From: Barthelona sp. PCE
Lineage: Eukaryota > Metamonada: BaSk clade
NCBI GenBank assembly: GCA_040285745.1
Contig: JAUFOR010000002.1
Location: 1,240,001-1,304,000 of the forward strand
DNA length: 64,000 bases
Direction of reading: 5' to 3'
The translations under genes and the position numbers were made by a program. The notes beneath the pieces are model-generated. The model worked only from the letters and a program-made list of their open reading frames with translations. It was not told the origin of the DNA and ran no database searches. Of the stretch, positions 9,050-19,143 are shown piece by piece. Numbering within the stretch: the first letter of the stretch is position 1; every line of letters starts with the position of its first letter.

Positions 9050-10561
9050 ATGCACAGTGACAAACTAAGACATTTTTACATCAAGGGTGTCAGGAGTTTA
9101 GGTGTTTGGGCCAGTGGTGTTAAATTCAGCTTAGATTCAAAAGGAATATTGTATATGCGCTTTGATCAGTGCGGGAATACGCAATCGAGTGGTCTTGTAC
9201 AGTGCGCCCTTTATGACGATCTTCCTTACCTAAAAGAGCTTCTTAGAGTTCGAAATATGTATCATTTGCAACCTACTGCTTCTGTTCTTAAATTTGATGT
9301 GGAAGATTCAAGCAAATATCTGCAGGCTAGCAGCATAATTAGAACGGCTATTTTTCCCACACCAAAACAATCCACAGTGTTTTGTCGTCAATTCTCGATT
9401 GACTCAAAGGGAACATGTCGTCTAATTTCAATGGATGACAATTTAGCAATCTCACTGCATCCCAGTCGTCGCTTTTTTGATTTAGAATGTTGTTTTCCAG
9501 TTCCATCAGACCCCAACTCCAAAATTTTCAAACAAAGTGATAAATTTCCCTTTCATTATTATCACTTCAAGGTACATTCAACTGTTTCGGTGCAGCAATG
9601 CCCCACGTACCTGAGGAACGTGCTGAAGATGTTGGTACAACTATCAATTGAAGAAGAAAAAAAAGTTCCACATACCATTCGGAATCACATTGATGTCCCT
9701 TCACATTTTGTTCCTGATCGTACATTTACTCGTTCAGAACTGGTAGCCTACCAAACAGGGTATTTCACAGTGGAACTTCCTAACTGGACGCATCTTGATA
9801 ACACAGTTGATGAAGTATATACGTATAAAGAGGGGGCGACTCTTGTCACTTTAGGTGACATGTTATTGGATATAAAGTATGGTGACAACGTTCTTAGCGT
9901 CGATTTCGCCTCAAATGAATACGTTTTATTTACTATAGACCATATCAACCCTTTTAGTTATAAGGTATTTAATTCATCTGAGGCTCTCACTCTGTTAACT
10001 TCTTCATTGGTCACTGGTATGTTCGATGTGGCAAAGCGAGCAGTAACTATTTTTAATAGTGATACATTATGGTTGGATAAATTGGCTGCTTTCGTTACTT
10101 ATGTACCACCAAAACGTGAACCTGACAGTCAATTTGATACCCCACAACCAGGCATGTTCCGTGGCATCTTCAAAGGCTATGAGCTCATTGTCAGACCAAA
10201 AGACAGTATATGTACGATTCTGTTCTACGATTCTGAGTCAATTTCGTTTGCATTAAACTCACAAGATGCCCTCTATTATAAGGATGAGATATCGGCTGTA
10301 CTCGAATATGCATCAAGAATGGCACGTGAACTGAAAGCTGTGGATGATGTGGCAGAAATTATAACAAAAAAAGAAGTTGAAGATAAAGTATTAACTGTTT
10401 CTGAGTCTCCACAGCTTGTCAGCAGTTCCGTGCGCATATCTGAGCTCCGTGAACATGTACCACTTCGTCTATCAAGGCCAACAGGCACAAAAGAAATTTC
10501 ATTTGAGAATGCTGATAAAGAAAGGAAACTAAGAGCTTTGGATTTATTAAAACGCATGTAA
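9050..10561 (+). CDS. Conserved-looking protein of unknown function
   Basis: 503 residues, not recognised. Two beta-rich regions (about 1-70 and 230-310) are separated by a mixed region. The C-terminus is a charged helix ending ERKLRALDLLKRM. Short strands such as GATLVTLGDMLLDIKY and FYDSESISFAL would be compatible with polo-box-like or other small beta folds, but this is only a resemblance. There is no signal peptide or membrane segment. The gene faces calcineurin B tail to tail with 16 bp between stops. Confidence 0.7.
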   Translation: MHSDKLRHFYIKGVRSLGVWASGVKFSLDSKGILYMRFDQCGNTQSSGLVQCALYDDLPYLKELLRVRNMYHLQPTASVLKFDVEDSSKYLQASSIIRTAIFPTPKQSTVFCRQFSIDSKGTCRLISMDDNLAISLHPSRRFFDLECCFPVPSDPNSKIFKQSDKFPFHYYHFKVHSTVSVQQCPTYLRNVLKMLVQLSIEEEKKVPHTIRNHIDVPSHFVPDRTFTRSELVAYQTGYFTVELPNWTHLDNTVDEVYTYKEGATLVTLGDMLLDIKYGDNVLSVDFASNEYVLFTIDHINPFSYKVFNSSEALTLLTSSLVTGMFDVAKRAVTIFNSDTLWLDKLAAFVTYVPPKREPDSQFDTPQPGMFRGIFKGYELIVRPKDSICTILFYDSESISFALNSQDALYYKDEISAVLEYASRMARELKAVDDVAEIITKKEVEDKVLTVSESPQLVSSSVRISELREHVPLRLSRPTGTKEISFENADKERKLRALDLLKRM

Positions 10562-10577
10562 AAAGATTGTAAATATA

Positions 10578-11111
10578 CTAAAAGCGAATAGTCATTCTAT
10601 TTTCAACATCAGAATCTTTAAGCAACTCAGAAAATTCTTCAAAAGTGATTTCTCCATCACCATCAAGATCAACTTCGCGGAATGTTTTATCTACAATTGA
10701 ATTCAGCTGGGTTTCTGTGAGATTACAACCTACCATTGTCTGTAATACTTCAAGTAGCTCATGTTTACGAATTACACCATCTTCATCCAAATCATACAAC
10801 CGGAAGCTAAATCTGAGCTTCTCCTCACGGCTTGCGCGTGCGGTGAATACTGACAACACACTTACAAAATCTCTAAAATTCACAGAACCACTACTATTAG
10901 CGTCCAACAATATTAGAATCCGATCTCGTAGAGGATTCATGGCAAGTTCTGGGAGAGCTAGGAATTCAGCACGTGTAAGGGTACCAGTGGAAGATGTGTC
11001 AAGGTCTTTGAAACGTTTATAGAGTCGCTTGAGTTCTTTTGCAGTAAACTTAGAAATTCTTTGCAAGTCTCTGAGCTCGTCTGAAGTGAGCTGGCTTTGC
11101 GATTGTCCCAT
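10578..11111 (-). CDS. CNB: Calcineurin B regulatory subunit
   Basis: 177 residues, the standard length for calcineurin B. It begins MGQSQSQL with Gly2, compatible with N-myristoylation. There are four EF-hands. The two N-terminal loops are poorer (DTSSTGTLTRAE, DANSSGSVNFRD). The two C-terminal loops are canonical (DLDEDGVIRKHE, DLDGDGEITFEE). The linker between lobes and the C-terminal FSELLKDSDVENRMTIRF agree with the family, whose usual ending is close to this. It is the calcium-sensing partner of the calcineurin phosphatase catalytic subunit, which is not in this window. Confidence 0.9.
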   Translation of the reverse strand: MGQSQSQLTSDELRDLQRISKFTAKELKRLYKRFKDLDTSSTGTLTRAEFLALPELAMNPLRDRILILLDANSSGSVNFRDFVSVLSVFTARASREEKLRFSFRLYDLDEDGVIRKHELLEVLQTMVGCNLTETQLNSIVDKTFREVDLDGDGEITFEEFSELLKDSDVENRMTIRF

Positions 11112-11416
11112 TTATGTGTATGTGAAAGGTGTTGGAAAAACAAAACAAGCTTCTTAACATATTATTTGGATTGATGAATCACTATATGTCAGATAAATAG
11201 AGTGTCAAATCACAACACCAGGATAAAACCAACCGAAAGTAAAATAATCAATTTTCTCAGCATGAAACATGTTTTCATGGATGGTTAACCTGTAATTGTG
11301 GACCTCTGATATGTATTGCAACACATAACATTCATATCAAAGTGTGAAGAGCTGGTTTTCTATTCTTAACCACATTTGCAATTTTGCAAAGGGCTAATTG
11401 TTCTACTTTGTATACA
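11112..11416. other. Divergent intergenic spacer, 305 bp
   Basis: Promoter region shared by calcineurin B (minus) and the coiled-coil gene at 11417 (plus). It is AT-rich with no RNA gene or repeat seen. Confidence 0.5.
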
Positions 11417-13126
11417 ATGGTACCTCCTTTAAAGTACAAATCTGCTGATGCACATTTAAAGGCAATTGAAGAGTTTCAAACCACAACAAAATTTCCATCC
11501 CAAGCATTCACTGCTAAAACAAAAAAGGCACGAAGGAAAGCAAAGAAGCTGTCCGAAAAGCAACAGTACTTGTTGGATATGAGAGGGTTATTTAAGGAAC
11601 AACGCGAACTAGAACGCTCTATTGAAAAAGATCTCCGCCATTACAGTGATGAGAATGATACCGACGCAGTTAACGCGTTTGTCGATGAGGTTCTAGCGCT
11701 GCAGACCAGCAGTGAGCATTATAAATATCAGTTGAAACAAGAGCTACATTCAACGCAGGTGTATTGTTTGCGTTTAATCAATGAAACAGAGGCATTGGGA
11801 GAACGGGGTGACTTAAACGGCACATGGGAGGCTGTTAATTCAATAACAACTTCTTTTAAACAGCGAAATGATGCATCAAAAGAACATTTGGAGTATCTGT
11901 TTCTAGAGCTAGAGCAAGAAAGTAAGACGAATAACGTTCTTGCGCTTCCAAAAATGCCGATCTCAAGCACTTTTTTTGATACTTACAAGTTCGAACAAGG
12001 GTATTTCCAGCAGTTCCCGACCGAACTGCAAAGAACTTTATTTTCTCTTTTGGAAGACGTTTTATCTGGTTGCATTGAGGCACATGTTGCTGCTAGAGCG
12101 AAGATAGATGATTTGTTTGCTCCAATCGATCCATTGGAAAACTACCCTGATGTTGCTCTATTAATTCGAGCAGAACTTGAAAAACCAACACCCAATATCA
12201 TATCTGAACTGATTCCTTACGCACTACAGACTGCGGGTGTGCCAAAGGATGAATGGCCAATCATTGGGGCACTATCACTCGAATATATCGAGCATTACCG
12301 TGGAGTACAAGCTTACAATAATTCTGTAGTTGATATACAAACAAAGTTGAGGAGAACTTTTGATGCGGTTGTTAAAAACCTGTCTCGTCAGTCTGAAAAA
12401 ACAGTTTCAATGTACTTTCAAAGAAAACAGCGTCAAGAAGAATATGAGTTGCGAAGAAACGAAATTGAATCGGCGAGGCAGACAATGGTTGAGCATAATC
12501 AACATCAGGAACTCATCATGAATGCAGTGGAGGATGAACTTAGTGAGATGGACGAGTATTTTATTGAAAGGAAAGAAATCAATCAATATCTAAAGGACAG
12601 TATTGGACATATTAGGAGTTGTTTGTTAATGTTACATAACCATAGAGATGAACAACGTGCATTGTTCGAGTCTCTATCTGAACACCTTGAGGAGTTAGAA
12701 GAAAACCAGAGAAAGAAGGAACTCTATCATAAAAACATTGCAGTAGTTAAGAAGCGACGCGAAAAAGATGAGGCTAAGAATAAGATTCTTGCTGAAGACG
12801 ATGAGAAACGCCAAAAACAATTAGCTGAAAAACAAGCAAGACTCGAGGCATTTTTCAAACGTGTTCGACCAAAAGTAGAACGTAGCTTTGAAAGAGCTGT
12901 CAAAGGAACCGTTAGCTCAACTGCAATCCCAGAAAAACATATGCGTTTATTTGTTAATGATAGCTATGAAGACAAACAAATTTGGGCTGATGAACGTACG
13001 AAATTATACTATGCTTTCCGTGAAGCTGGATTACTACATTCTGAATATGCTGTCCAGGCAATCAAAAATGCACCTGTTAAGGTAAATTTAGCTCATCTGA
13101 AACCATCTACTGACCTTCCTTACTAA
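11417..13126 (+). CDS. Coiled-coil protein resembling CCDC148
   Basis: 569 residues from ATG 11417, the first ATG. The open frame continues upstream without one. It is mostly helical, with strong coiled coil at about 310-480 (charged runs KKRREKDEAKNK and EKQARLEAFFKR). The last 60 residues carry a block (about 515-550) with ADERTKLYYAFREAGL and LHSEYA. This resembles the C-terminal signature of CCDC148, a protein linked to ciliated species, where DPR...LREAGL...YA occurs. That assignment is from memory of the family and is moderate at best. The stop codon (TAA 13124-13126) directly abuts the stop of the convergent gene. Confidence 0.7.
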   Translation: MVPPLKYKSADAHLKAIEEFQTTTKFPSQAFTAKTKKARRKAKKLSEKQQYLLDMRGLFKEQRELERSIEKDLRHYSDENDTDAVNAFVDEVLALQTSSEHYKYQLKQELHSTQVYCLRLINETEALGERGDLNGTWEAVNSITTSFKQRNDASKEHLEYLFLELEQESKTNNVLALPKMPISSTFFDTYKFEQGYFQQFPTELQRTLFSLLEDVLSGCIEAHVAARAKIDDLFAPIDPLENYPDVALLIRAELEKPTPNIISELIPYALQTAGVPKDEWPIIGALSLEYIEHYRGVQAYNNSVVDIQTKLRRTFDAVVKNLSRQSEKTVSMYFQRKQRQEEYELRRNEIESARQTMVEHNQHQELIMNAVEDELSEMDEYFIERKEINQYLKDSIGHIRSCLLMLHNHRDEQRALFESLSEHLEELEENQRKKELYHKNIAVVKKRREKDEAKNKILAEDDEKRQKQLAEKQARLEAFFKRVRPKVERSFERAVKGTVSSTAIPEKHMRLFVNDSYEDKQIWADERTKLYYAFREAGLLHSEYAVQAIKNAPVKVNLAHLKPSTDLPY

Positions 13127-15181
13127 TTAAATGATAGGTGCATTACCACCACTACTGAATGACAAGCGAGAAGGTGTTGAAGGCAAAGGTGATTTATGTG
13201 ATGGGCTGGGCTGAGTCAATGGACGCTCTAATGTTGCATTTATCTCTCGTAAACGCATGGCAAATACAGCTTTCTGTCGTGGACTCATACCTGGTGTAGT
13301 ATTTTTAGGGCTGAGCTTACGTCTAAACGCAGGGCTTGTATTTGGCCTTGTGTTCACCCTCGGTGATGATACAGTACTGGGGCGAGGCGAACGAGGCAAG
13401 GGTTTCTTCTCTCGTGGCGATAATAAATCCACTGCTTTCTTTAACTTATGTTGATTGTGTTGCACTGATGTGATATCATCAAACAGCAACTGCGTTTCTT
13501 GTAAACGTGATTTCGTCTCTGCATCTATTCTCTTCTCTAATGAAAAAACCCGTGCCTCACTGACTGGCTTCCAACTCTTCTCCAGCTTGGTGAGATTACC
13601 CTTCATCTCGTCCAGATCGTTCCTTAATGAGTTTGCATGAGCGTATATCTCTCTTGTAGTATCTTTCATACCCGAAATGAGGCGATCCTCCAGTGTATCG
13701 GCTTTATCCAATAAATCAGTTGATTCATGAGTTAGGTGGGTAAGCTCTCGCTCCGAAGCACTTAGTTTAACCTGTACTGTTGACATCTGATGCTCTAAAC
13801 GTGACATTTGTGCTTCAAGTCTGGAATTAGCACTGGACAACTGTGCAGTTTGAGAGAAATAACTCTCACTTTGACTTGATAGCTCTTTAAATCCGTTTTG
13901 AAGACGATAAACACGTTTTCTTTCCAAACTGAGTTGAGTGGAAATATCATTAACTTGTGTTGAAAAATCTTTCCTAAACTCTTCAAATCGACTCCGCACC
14001 ATATCCATTCCCTCCTTCGCACCTTTTGTGTTTTCTTTGAGGGTTGTTTCAACTAAAGTTCGGTTCGATTTTAGGGATTTCTTCAGTTCTTCCGATAGTG
14101 TCTCAAGACGATTCGATAAGAACATATTTGTGGAGCTGGATGACTGGGAGAAGCTTGTGTGTTTAGTATTTAATCCATCAAGTTCGCTATCGAGTTTGGT
14201 CACAGCTTTTCGAAGTGATGGGATATCAAGGTGATCAATGTGGTCCATCACTCTACTTTCCATGCTCTCAAGCTCAGAAATAATTGCTCTGGAGTCATTG
14301 TTTAGTCGATCTTCAATGTTTCGTATCTTCTTTGTGAGGGAAGCACTAGTCGTGCCCAACAGTTCATTAAAACCACGGTTAAATGAATCTAGCTTGCCTT
14401 GGGTTTCTTTCGAAAAAGATTCCAGCACCTTAGTACGTTTAACCAAAGCAGGCAACTCCTCGTTCAAAGTCTGACAGTGTTGCGCTGATTCTGTTGCCAT
14501 CCCCTCGATGTTAACAAGTTCTTCCTCATGCTTACTAATTCGATCATTGTGTTTTGCCAGTTCTTGATTCATGCGAGTATGTTCCGCCTGACATTCTGTG
14601 ACAAGCTCCTCTACACGGTCCACCATTGCTTCCAACTTACGTATGTTATCACTCTGAACAATATCACCCTCAAAAGCGGTTGGAAGACGACCTACCGCAA
14701 GTACATGATGAGATGGTACAATGCTGGTGATATGATCACTGCCACCAAGCTCAGAAAAGCGGTTGATAAGCATATTTTCGGTTCCAAATATGTCATCGAT
14801 CTCTGTGGGTGAGAATAACTCCTCACTATCAACTATGCCTGAATTCTTTTGGAAGCCATCATCGACGTTTCCATCAAATAAAAATGTGTTAATGACAGAT
14901 ATCTTAGACGACATGTTGTTTTCAAACAACAAAAAACGATGCGATAGCTTTTCGAGTACATCACAACAGTAGCTACTTACTCTTCCAATTTGCTGGGCTA
15001 ACGTTGATATTGTCGGGTTGACCGCATTCTGTGCCACGTCCCAAGACTGTAGCATTTGAATAACCCCATTCACGCGTGTTACTAGCAATTGAAAAAGCTT
15101 TGTAACGTTTGCAGGAATCATTTTCCATTCGGAAGAGAAGTCAGGATCGATTGAAACTAAATCTCTGATGGTAGTTGGCAT
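13127..15181 (-). CDS. Long coiled-coil protein with Ser/Pro-rich basic tail
   Basis: 684 residues, not recognised. The N-terminal 170 residues are mixed helical. Residues about 180-580 are nearly continuous coiled coil with heptads and no prolines. The tail is basic with many SP motifs (SPREKKPLPRSPRPS, SPRVNTRP, SPKNTTPGMSPRQK). Such tails are common in microtubule- or centrosome-binding proteins and are likely proline-directed phosphorylation sites, which is inference. Its TAA lies immediately next to the TAA of the plus-strand gene, so the two mRNAs must overlap in their 3' UTRs. Confidence 0.75.
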   Translation of the reverse strand: MPTTIRDLVSIDPDFSSEWKMIPANVTKLFQLLVTRVNGVIQMLQSWDVAQNAVNPTISTLAQQIGRVSSYCCDVLEKLSHRFLLFENNMSSKISVINTFLFDGNVDDGFQKNSGIVDSEELFSPTEIDDIFGTENMLINRFSELGGSDHITSIVPSHHVLAVGRLPTAFEGDIVQSDNIRKLEAMVDRVEELVTECQAEHTRMNQELAKHNDRISKHEEELVNIEGMATESAQHCQTLNEELPALVKRTKVLESFSKETQGKLDSFNRGFNELLGTTSASLTKKIRNIEDRLNNDSRAIISELESMESRVMDHIDHLDIPSLRKAVTKLDSELDGLNTKHTSFSQSSSSTNMFLSNRLETLSEELKKSLKSNRTLVETTLKENTKGAKEGMDMVRSRFEEFRKDFSTQVNDISTQLSLERKRVYRLQNGFKELSSQSESYFSQTAQLSSANSRLEAQMSRLEHQMSTVQVKLSASERELTHLTHESTDLLDKADTLEDRLISGMKDTTREIYAHANSLRNDLDEMKGNLTKLEKSWKPVSEARVFSLEKRIDAETKSRLQETQLLFDDITSVQHNQHKLKKAVDLLSPREKKPLPRSPRPSTVSSPRVNTRPNTSPAFRRKLSPKNTTPGMSPRQKAVFAMRLREINATLERPLTQPSPSHKSPLPSTPSRLSFSSGGNAPII

Positions 15182-15357
15182 TATTAAAAGATATTCATTG
15201 TGAGAAAAGGAATATAATAATCGTTACACCATAATATGCAAAATTATGCTGGTTAGAATGCTTATAAACAGCGTGAATGGACCATGCAACAGGTAAAATA
15301 GTCTTAAAAGTACACATTCAAAAATGTTTTGGAATCAAACAACTATTTACTAATCTA

Positions 15358-17620
15358 CTAGAACAATCCCTTTCTTCTTTTCTTCCTTCCCTTTGGCTTT
15401 GAAACATCAGCACTTGGAGCACGAAGTGCCTTTGTGGGTTTAGGAGGCTGTACAACATTAGGACGAGGTTGTACAGGTTTTGTGGGTACAGGAATCGGAT
15501 CATTGTCCTCATCATCACTGAACCTTATGGATGAACGTTTTGGTCTAACAGCAACTGGTTTTTTAGGAACAGGAACTTTTGCTTCAATCTTATTTCGAAC
15601 ACTCTTCAACTTTGGAAGTGTTCCCAGGCCAGGCAATGCAGTTGCACCGGAAAGCTTGACACCACTCTTTGTCGTAACTGTATTCTTTGGCTCAGACTTA
15701 GGCACATGTTCAGGTTCAGACTCGGACTCGCTACTGCTGTCGAGATCAAAAGATATTTTTGACTTTGCTTCAACAACAGCAGTTCTAAGAGGTGTTGCTG
15801 TCGGTTCTTTTGCTGTATTCATCTGTCTGTTCATTGAAATAGACGGCTTCGCAGTGGGAATGATGTCTTCGCCTTCACTTTCACTCTCTGACTCACTGAC
15901 AACAAAAGTCCTTTTTGGTGCAACTACTGGCTTAACTTCAGCTAAAGGATCAACTTTAACAACCTTCTTCACAGGTTCAGGTTCAGGTTCTGATTCAAAA
16001 TCACTTTCTTCACTATCGGTGTCAACAAACATTAAATGGGTTTTAGATGGTTTCTTATCAACTTCCTTGACAGTCTTCACCTCCAATTTTTCTTCTTCTT
16101 CTTCCTCACTTGAAGTATCACTAAAGGTGAGAGAAGGTTTCTGAGGTTTTTTAGGCTCCACCTTCTTCTCCACTTGAGGTGCAACAGCAACTTCTTCCTC
16201 CTCAGAGGATGTAAAGTCACTATCCTCTAACATAATTGTTTCTTTCTCGGCAATCTTCTTGGGTTCTATGACTGCAGCAGGTGGGGGAACAACATTTGCA
16301 GGCTCTTCTTCTTCGCTCTCTTCATCAGTAAAGTTCAAATTAACCTTTGGTTTTTCAACTTTTTCTGGCTTTTTAGGTGAAGGTTTCTTAATATCAAAAT
16401 CAAAATCTTCTTCTTCTTCACTGTCAGTGTCTGAGAAGTTCAATAGATACGCTTTCTTCTTTGGTTTCTTCTTTTCAACAACCTTTGTTGGTGTTGCAAT
16501 CGACAAACCTTCCTGTAGGAACGACTGTTTACCCATTGATAGTTCTTCATGCTGCTCAGGGCTATTGATCACGTCATGTTGCATGATTTCAATTTCTTCT
16601 TCTTCCTCTTCATCAGATGAAAATGATAATAAAAACTTCTTCTTATCCTCTTTCACCGGTTTAGGTTCTTGAACATGCTTGGATTCGGGTTCTGTAATCG
16701 GTTCAACAGGCTGCTCAACAACGGGCTTAGGTTCCTCTTTTACCTCTGCTTCTACCTCTTCTTCACCCTCAGAATCCCAAAAATCTGAATCTTTATCTTC
16801 ATCACTGAACTCAGCAAGAATCGACTCCCGTGTGGGTTTCTTCGCTTCCTCAACTGGAACTTCAACTGTTTTGGTGGTAGTCTCTTGACTTTCAACATCT
16901 TCGGAATCTTCAACAACTTCAGGTTCCTCAACTTCCATAGTTAGACCAACGTCCGGATCAGACACCCACTCTCTAGTGCCCAATAAGTGCGCAAGATCAC
17001 CGATCTGTTCTCTATAATCAACAAAATATGAACGGTGAGACTTGGGCTCCTCTTCCGATTCTTTCTCAAGATCTTGTTTAGGATCAATGCCAAAGATATT
17101 GAATGCGTTCGAAAGAGCTGTCCTATAACGTGGGAGAACAATATTTTGCTTCTCCTGACGTGAAAGCTCCTTGCTTTGTACTTCCTCCTCATTTTCACTG
17201 TTCTCATCAAGTTCTTCCAACTGGTAAACACGGGATTCGATGAACTGATGATGTGTAAGTAAACGGAATTCATTGAGTGTGTTGCGAAAGTTGATGGTGG
17301 TTACCGCAGTTTCGTGATTTAGTTTATCAACATCTTTTTTAACGGTAGATACTTCGTTTAAAAGCTCCTCAGACATCTTAGTAATGACTTCAAGCACCTA
17401 AATGTGAGATACAATTACTCATTGCAAAAATTGAAATTCATACGCCCAGATCACCAGCAAGTGTCCAATTATCGATTTCTTTTCGGACAGTAGGAATATC
17501 CCAATCCCTCTTATCGGCAGGAAGGATTTCCTCAGCTTCCATCACTATTTCTTCTGTAGGTAAGGGAATCTCAACGGATGTCTCCTCCACGTCCACTTCT
17601 GCAGGTGGTGGAACGGACAT
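15358..17620 (-). CDS. WASHC2: WASH complex subunit FAM21 (WASHC2), two exons
   Basis: Exon 1 is 17444-17620 (59 codons) and exon 2 is 15358-17397, giving 738 residues after removal of a 46-nt phase-0 intron. Exon 1 ends with DNWTLAGDLG, matching the FAM21 'W(S)LAGDxxLL' block. Exon 2 starts VLEVITKMSEELLNEV and continues to FRLLTHHQFIESRVYQ, matching the FAM21 'FLMLSNTQFIENRVYDEE' block. The rest is a long acidic disordered tail with about eight repeats of the type F-S-D-T-D-S-E-E-E-E (for example near 16590, 16410, 16320, 16105 and 15990). These are comparable to the LFa motifs by which FAM21 binds retromer and capping protein. The end is basic (KPKGRKKRRKGLF). The protein links WASH-driven actin to endosomes. 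Without the intron, the N-terminal family block would be split. Confidence 0.87.
17398..17443 (-). other. Spliceosomal intron, 46 nt, phase 0
   Basis: Read on the minus strand it begins GTATGA and ends CTCACATTTAG. The exon frame before it closes at once in TGA (17438-17440), and the frame after it begins in the middle of the FAM21 homology. A likely branch adenosine lies in CTCAC, only about seven bases from the AG. A branch site nearly fused to the 3' splice site is known from Trichomonas (ACTAACACACAG) and Giardia introns. Eight of those twelve positions agree here by eye. Confidence 0.88.
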
Positions 17621-17921
17621 ATTGTGTGTATATGCTTGAAAAGGGGTGAAAAATTATAACAAGTCAGGTCAGTATCACACTAGTTTTTAACACTTAAAGT
17701 GAATCTATATATGCCAATTGTCCTAGTATTACAAGAGATGCTAGTTTGAAAAGTAAATACAATTGGAAAAAAAGAACAGGGTTGCATATACCACAAGTTA
17801 CATAACTAATCCCTACTTTACAGAGCTAACTCGCAGGATGGGTCGGATGGGCGATACTTAATCAGTGATTATCTTGTTATACGCTTTTTTTACTCATTCA
17901 AGATATTGGGTTGTTATTCAA
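17621..17921. promoter_or_regulatory. Divergent intergenic region (FAM21 / RPT4)
   Basis: About 300 bp, AT-rich, with promoters for both genes. A TCATTC motif lies about 25 nt before the RPT4 ATG at 17922. No RNA gene is seen. Confidence 0.5.
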
Positions 17922-19085
17922 ATGAACAGACAAGAGACCATTGAACGACTGAAGCGCTGCGCAAAAGAACACATGGAGAATAGCGCTAAAGTGAAGGATC
18001 TACAGCAGAAACTTGCCGAAGCTCAAGAAGATCTAGATGTGACAGAAGAGACAATCAGCTGTCTACATATGGTAGGCCACAACATTGGAGAGATCCTTAG
18101 ACCTCTAGGAGAAAACGAGTACGCCATTACGACAAAAGCTGGTTCTAGATATCTTGTGCACGCCAGATCAACTATCCCCAAAGATAAACTTGTGACTGGT
18201 GCCCGGTGCGCCCTAGATATGGCTACAATGACGATTATGCGTGTACTCCCCAATGAAGTTGATCCAACAGTTCATGCAATGTCAGCAGAAAATCCAGGTG
18301 ATATCAAATTCAGTGACATTGGCGGCCTTGGTCCCCAGTTGCAAGAATTACGTGAAGTTGTAGAAATTCCCCTCACATCACCAGAGATCATTGAGAAAGT
18401 TGGTATTCATGCACCCAAGGGATGTCTTCTCTATGGTCCCCCGGGAACAGGAAAGACCCTAATGGCTCGTGCCATTGCAGCCAACACAAAAGCAACCTTC
18501 CTTAAGATCGTTGCATCGAGTATTGTTCAGAAATACATTGGTGAGTCAGCCAGAATCGTTCGTGACATGTTCCAGTACGCAAAGGATAATTCCCCATGCA
18601 TCATTTTCATTGACGAAGTTGATGCGATTGGTGCTAAACGTAGTGACCGAACTGATGGACCTGATCGTGACGTCCAAAGAACTTTGATGGAGCTTCTGTC
18701 TCAATTAGATGGCTTCGAACAGTTATCACAGGTCAAGGTTATCTGTGCCACCAACAGACCGGATATTCTGGATCCTGCTTTGCTTCGACCTGGTCGCCTT
18801 GATCGTAAGGTTGAGATTCCATTACCTAATGAGATTGGTAGAGAACAGATTCTTGAGATTCATTCAAAGAAGCTCAATATTGCTGAAGAAATCGACAGAG
18901 AGACACTAGTTAAGATGACAGATGGGTTCAATGGTGCTGATATTAGGAATTTATGTACAGAAGCTGCAATGCATGCAATTCGTAGTGAAAGGGATCATGT
19001 TTTGAACGTAGATTTTATGAAAGCTGTACGTACTGTTGAAGAAATGAAGAAGTTAGAGACAAAACTGGATTATTCAAAGGTTTAA
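17922..19085 (+). CDS. RPT4: 26S proteasome regulatory ATPase RPT4 (PSMC6)
   Basis: 387 residues from ATG 17922, against about 389 for the human protein. An upstream in-frame ATG at 17865 would add a hydrophobic extension foreign to the family. The N-terminal coiled coil (to about 60) is followed by an OB domain and the AAA+ module. That module has GPPGTGKT (Walker A), IIFIDEVDA (Walker B), ATNRPDILDPALLRPGRLDR (second region of homology and arginine fingers) and an AAA lid with DGFNGADIRNLCTEA. The OB-domain phrase ALDMATMTIMRVLP and the ending KKLETKLDYSKV are specific to RPT4 among the six Rpt subunits. The protein unfolds substrates at the base of the 19S particle. Confidence 0.95.
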   Translation: MNRQETIERLKRCAKEHMENSAKVKDLQQKLAEAQEDLDVTEETISCLHMVGHNIGEILRPLGENEYAITTKAGSRYLVHARSTIPKDKLVTGARCALDMATMTIMRVLPNEVDPTVHAMSAENPGDIKFSDIGGLGPQLQELREVVEIPLTSPEIIEKVGIHAPKGCLLYGPPGTGKTLMARAIAANTKATFLKIVASSIVQKYIGESARIVRDMFQYAKDNSPCIIFIDEVDAIGAKRSDRTDGPDRDVQRTLMELLSQLDGFEQLSQVKVICATNRPDILDPALLRPGRLDRKVEIPLPNEIGREQILEIHSKKLNIAEEIDRETLVKMTDGFNGADIRNLCTEAAMHAIRSERDHVLNVDFMKAVRTVEEMKKLETKLDYSKV

Positions 19086-19143
19086 TTAATAAAATAAGAA
19101 TAATAGGCTAAAAATTTACTAAGGGGGAATTTTGTTATAAACA

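Noticed and set aside
15434-16888. Plus-strand open frames rich in Ser, Gly and Thr opposite FAM21
   Set aside because: They are antisense readings of the acidic repeats. The minus-strand frame has clear FAM21 homology, and these have none.
17438-17620. Separate 60-codon gene upstream of FAM21
   Set aside because: Its last residues are the first part of the FAM21 block, and a good intron links it to the next frame, so it is exon 1.
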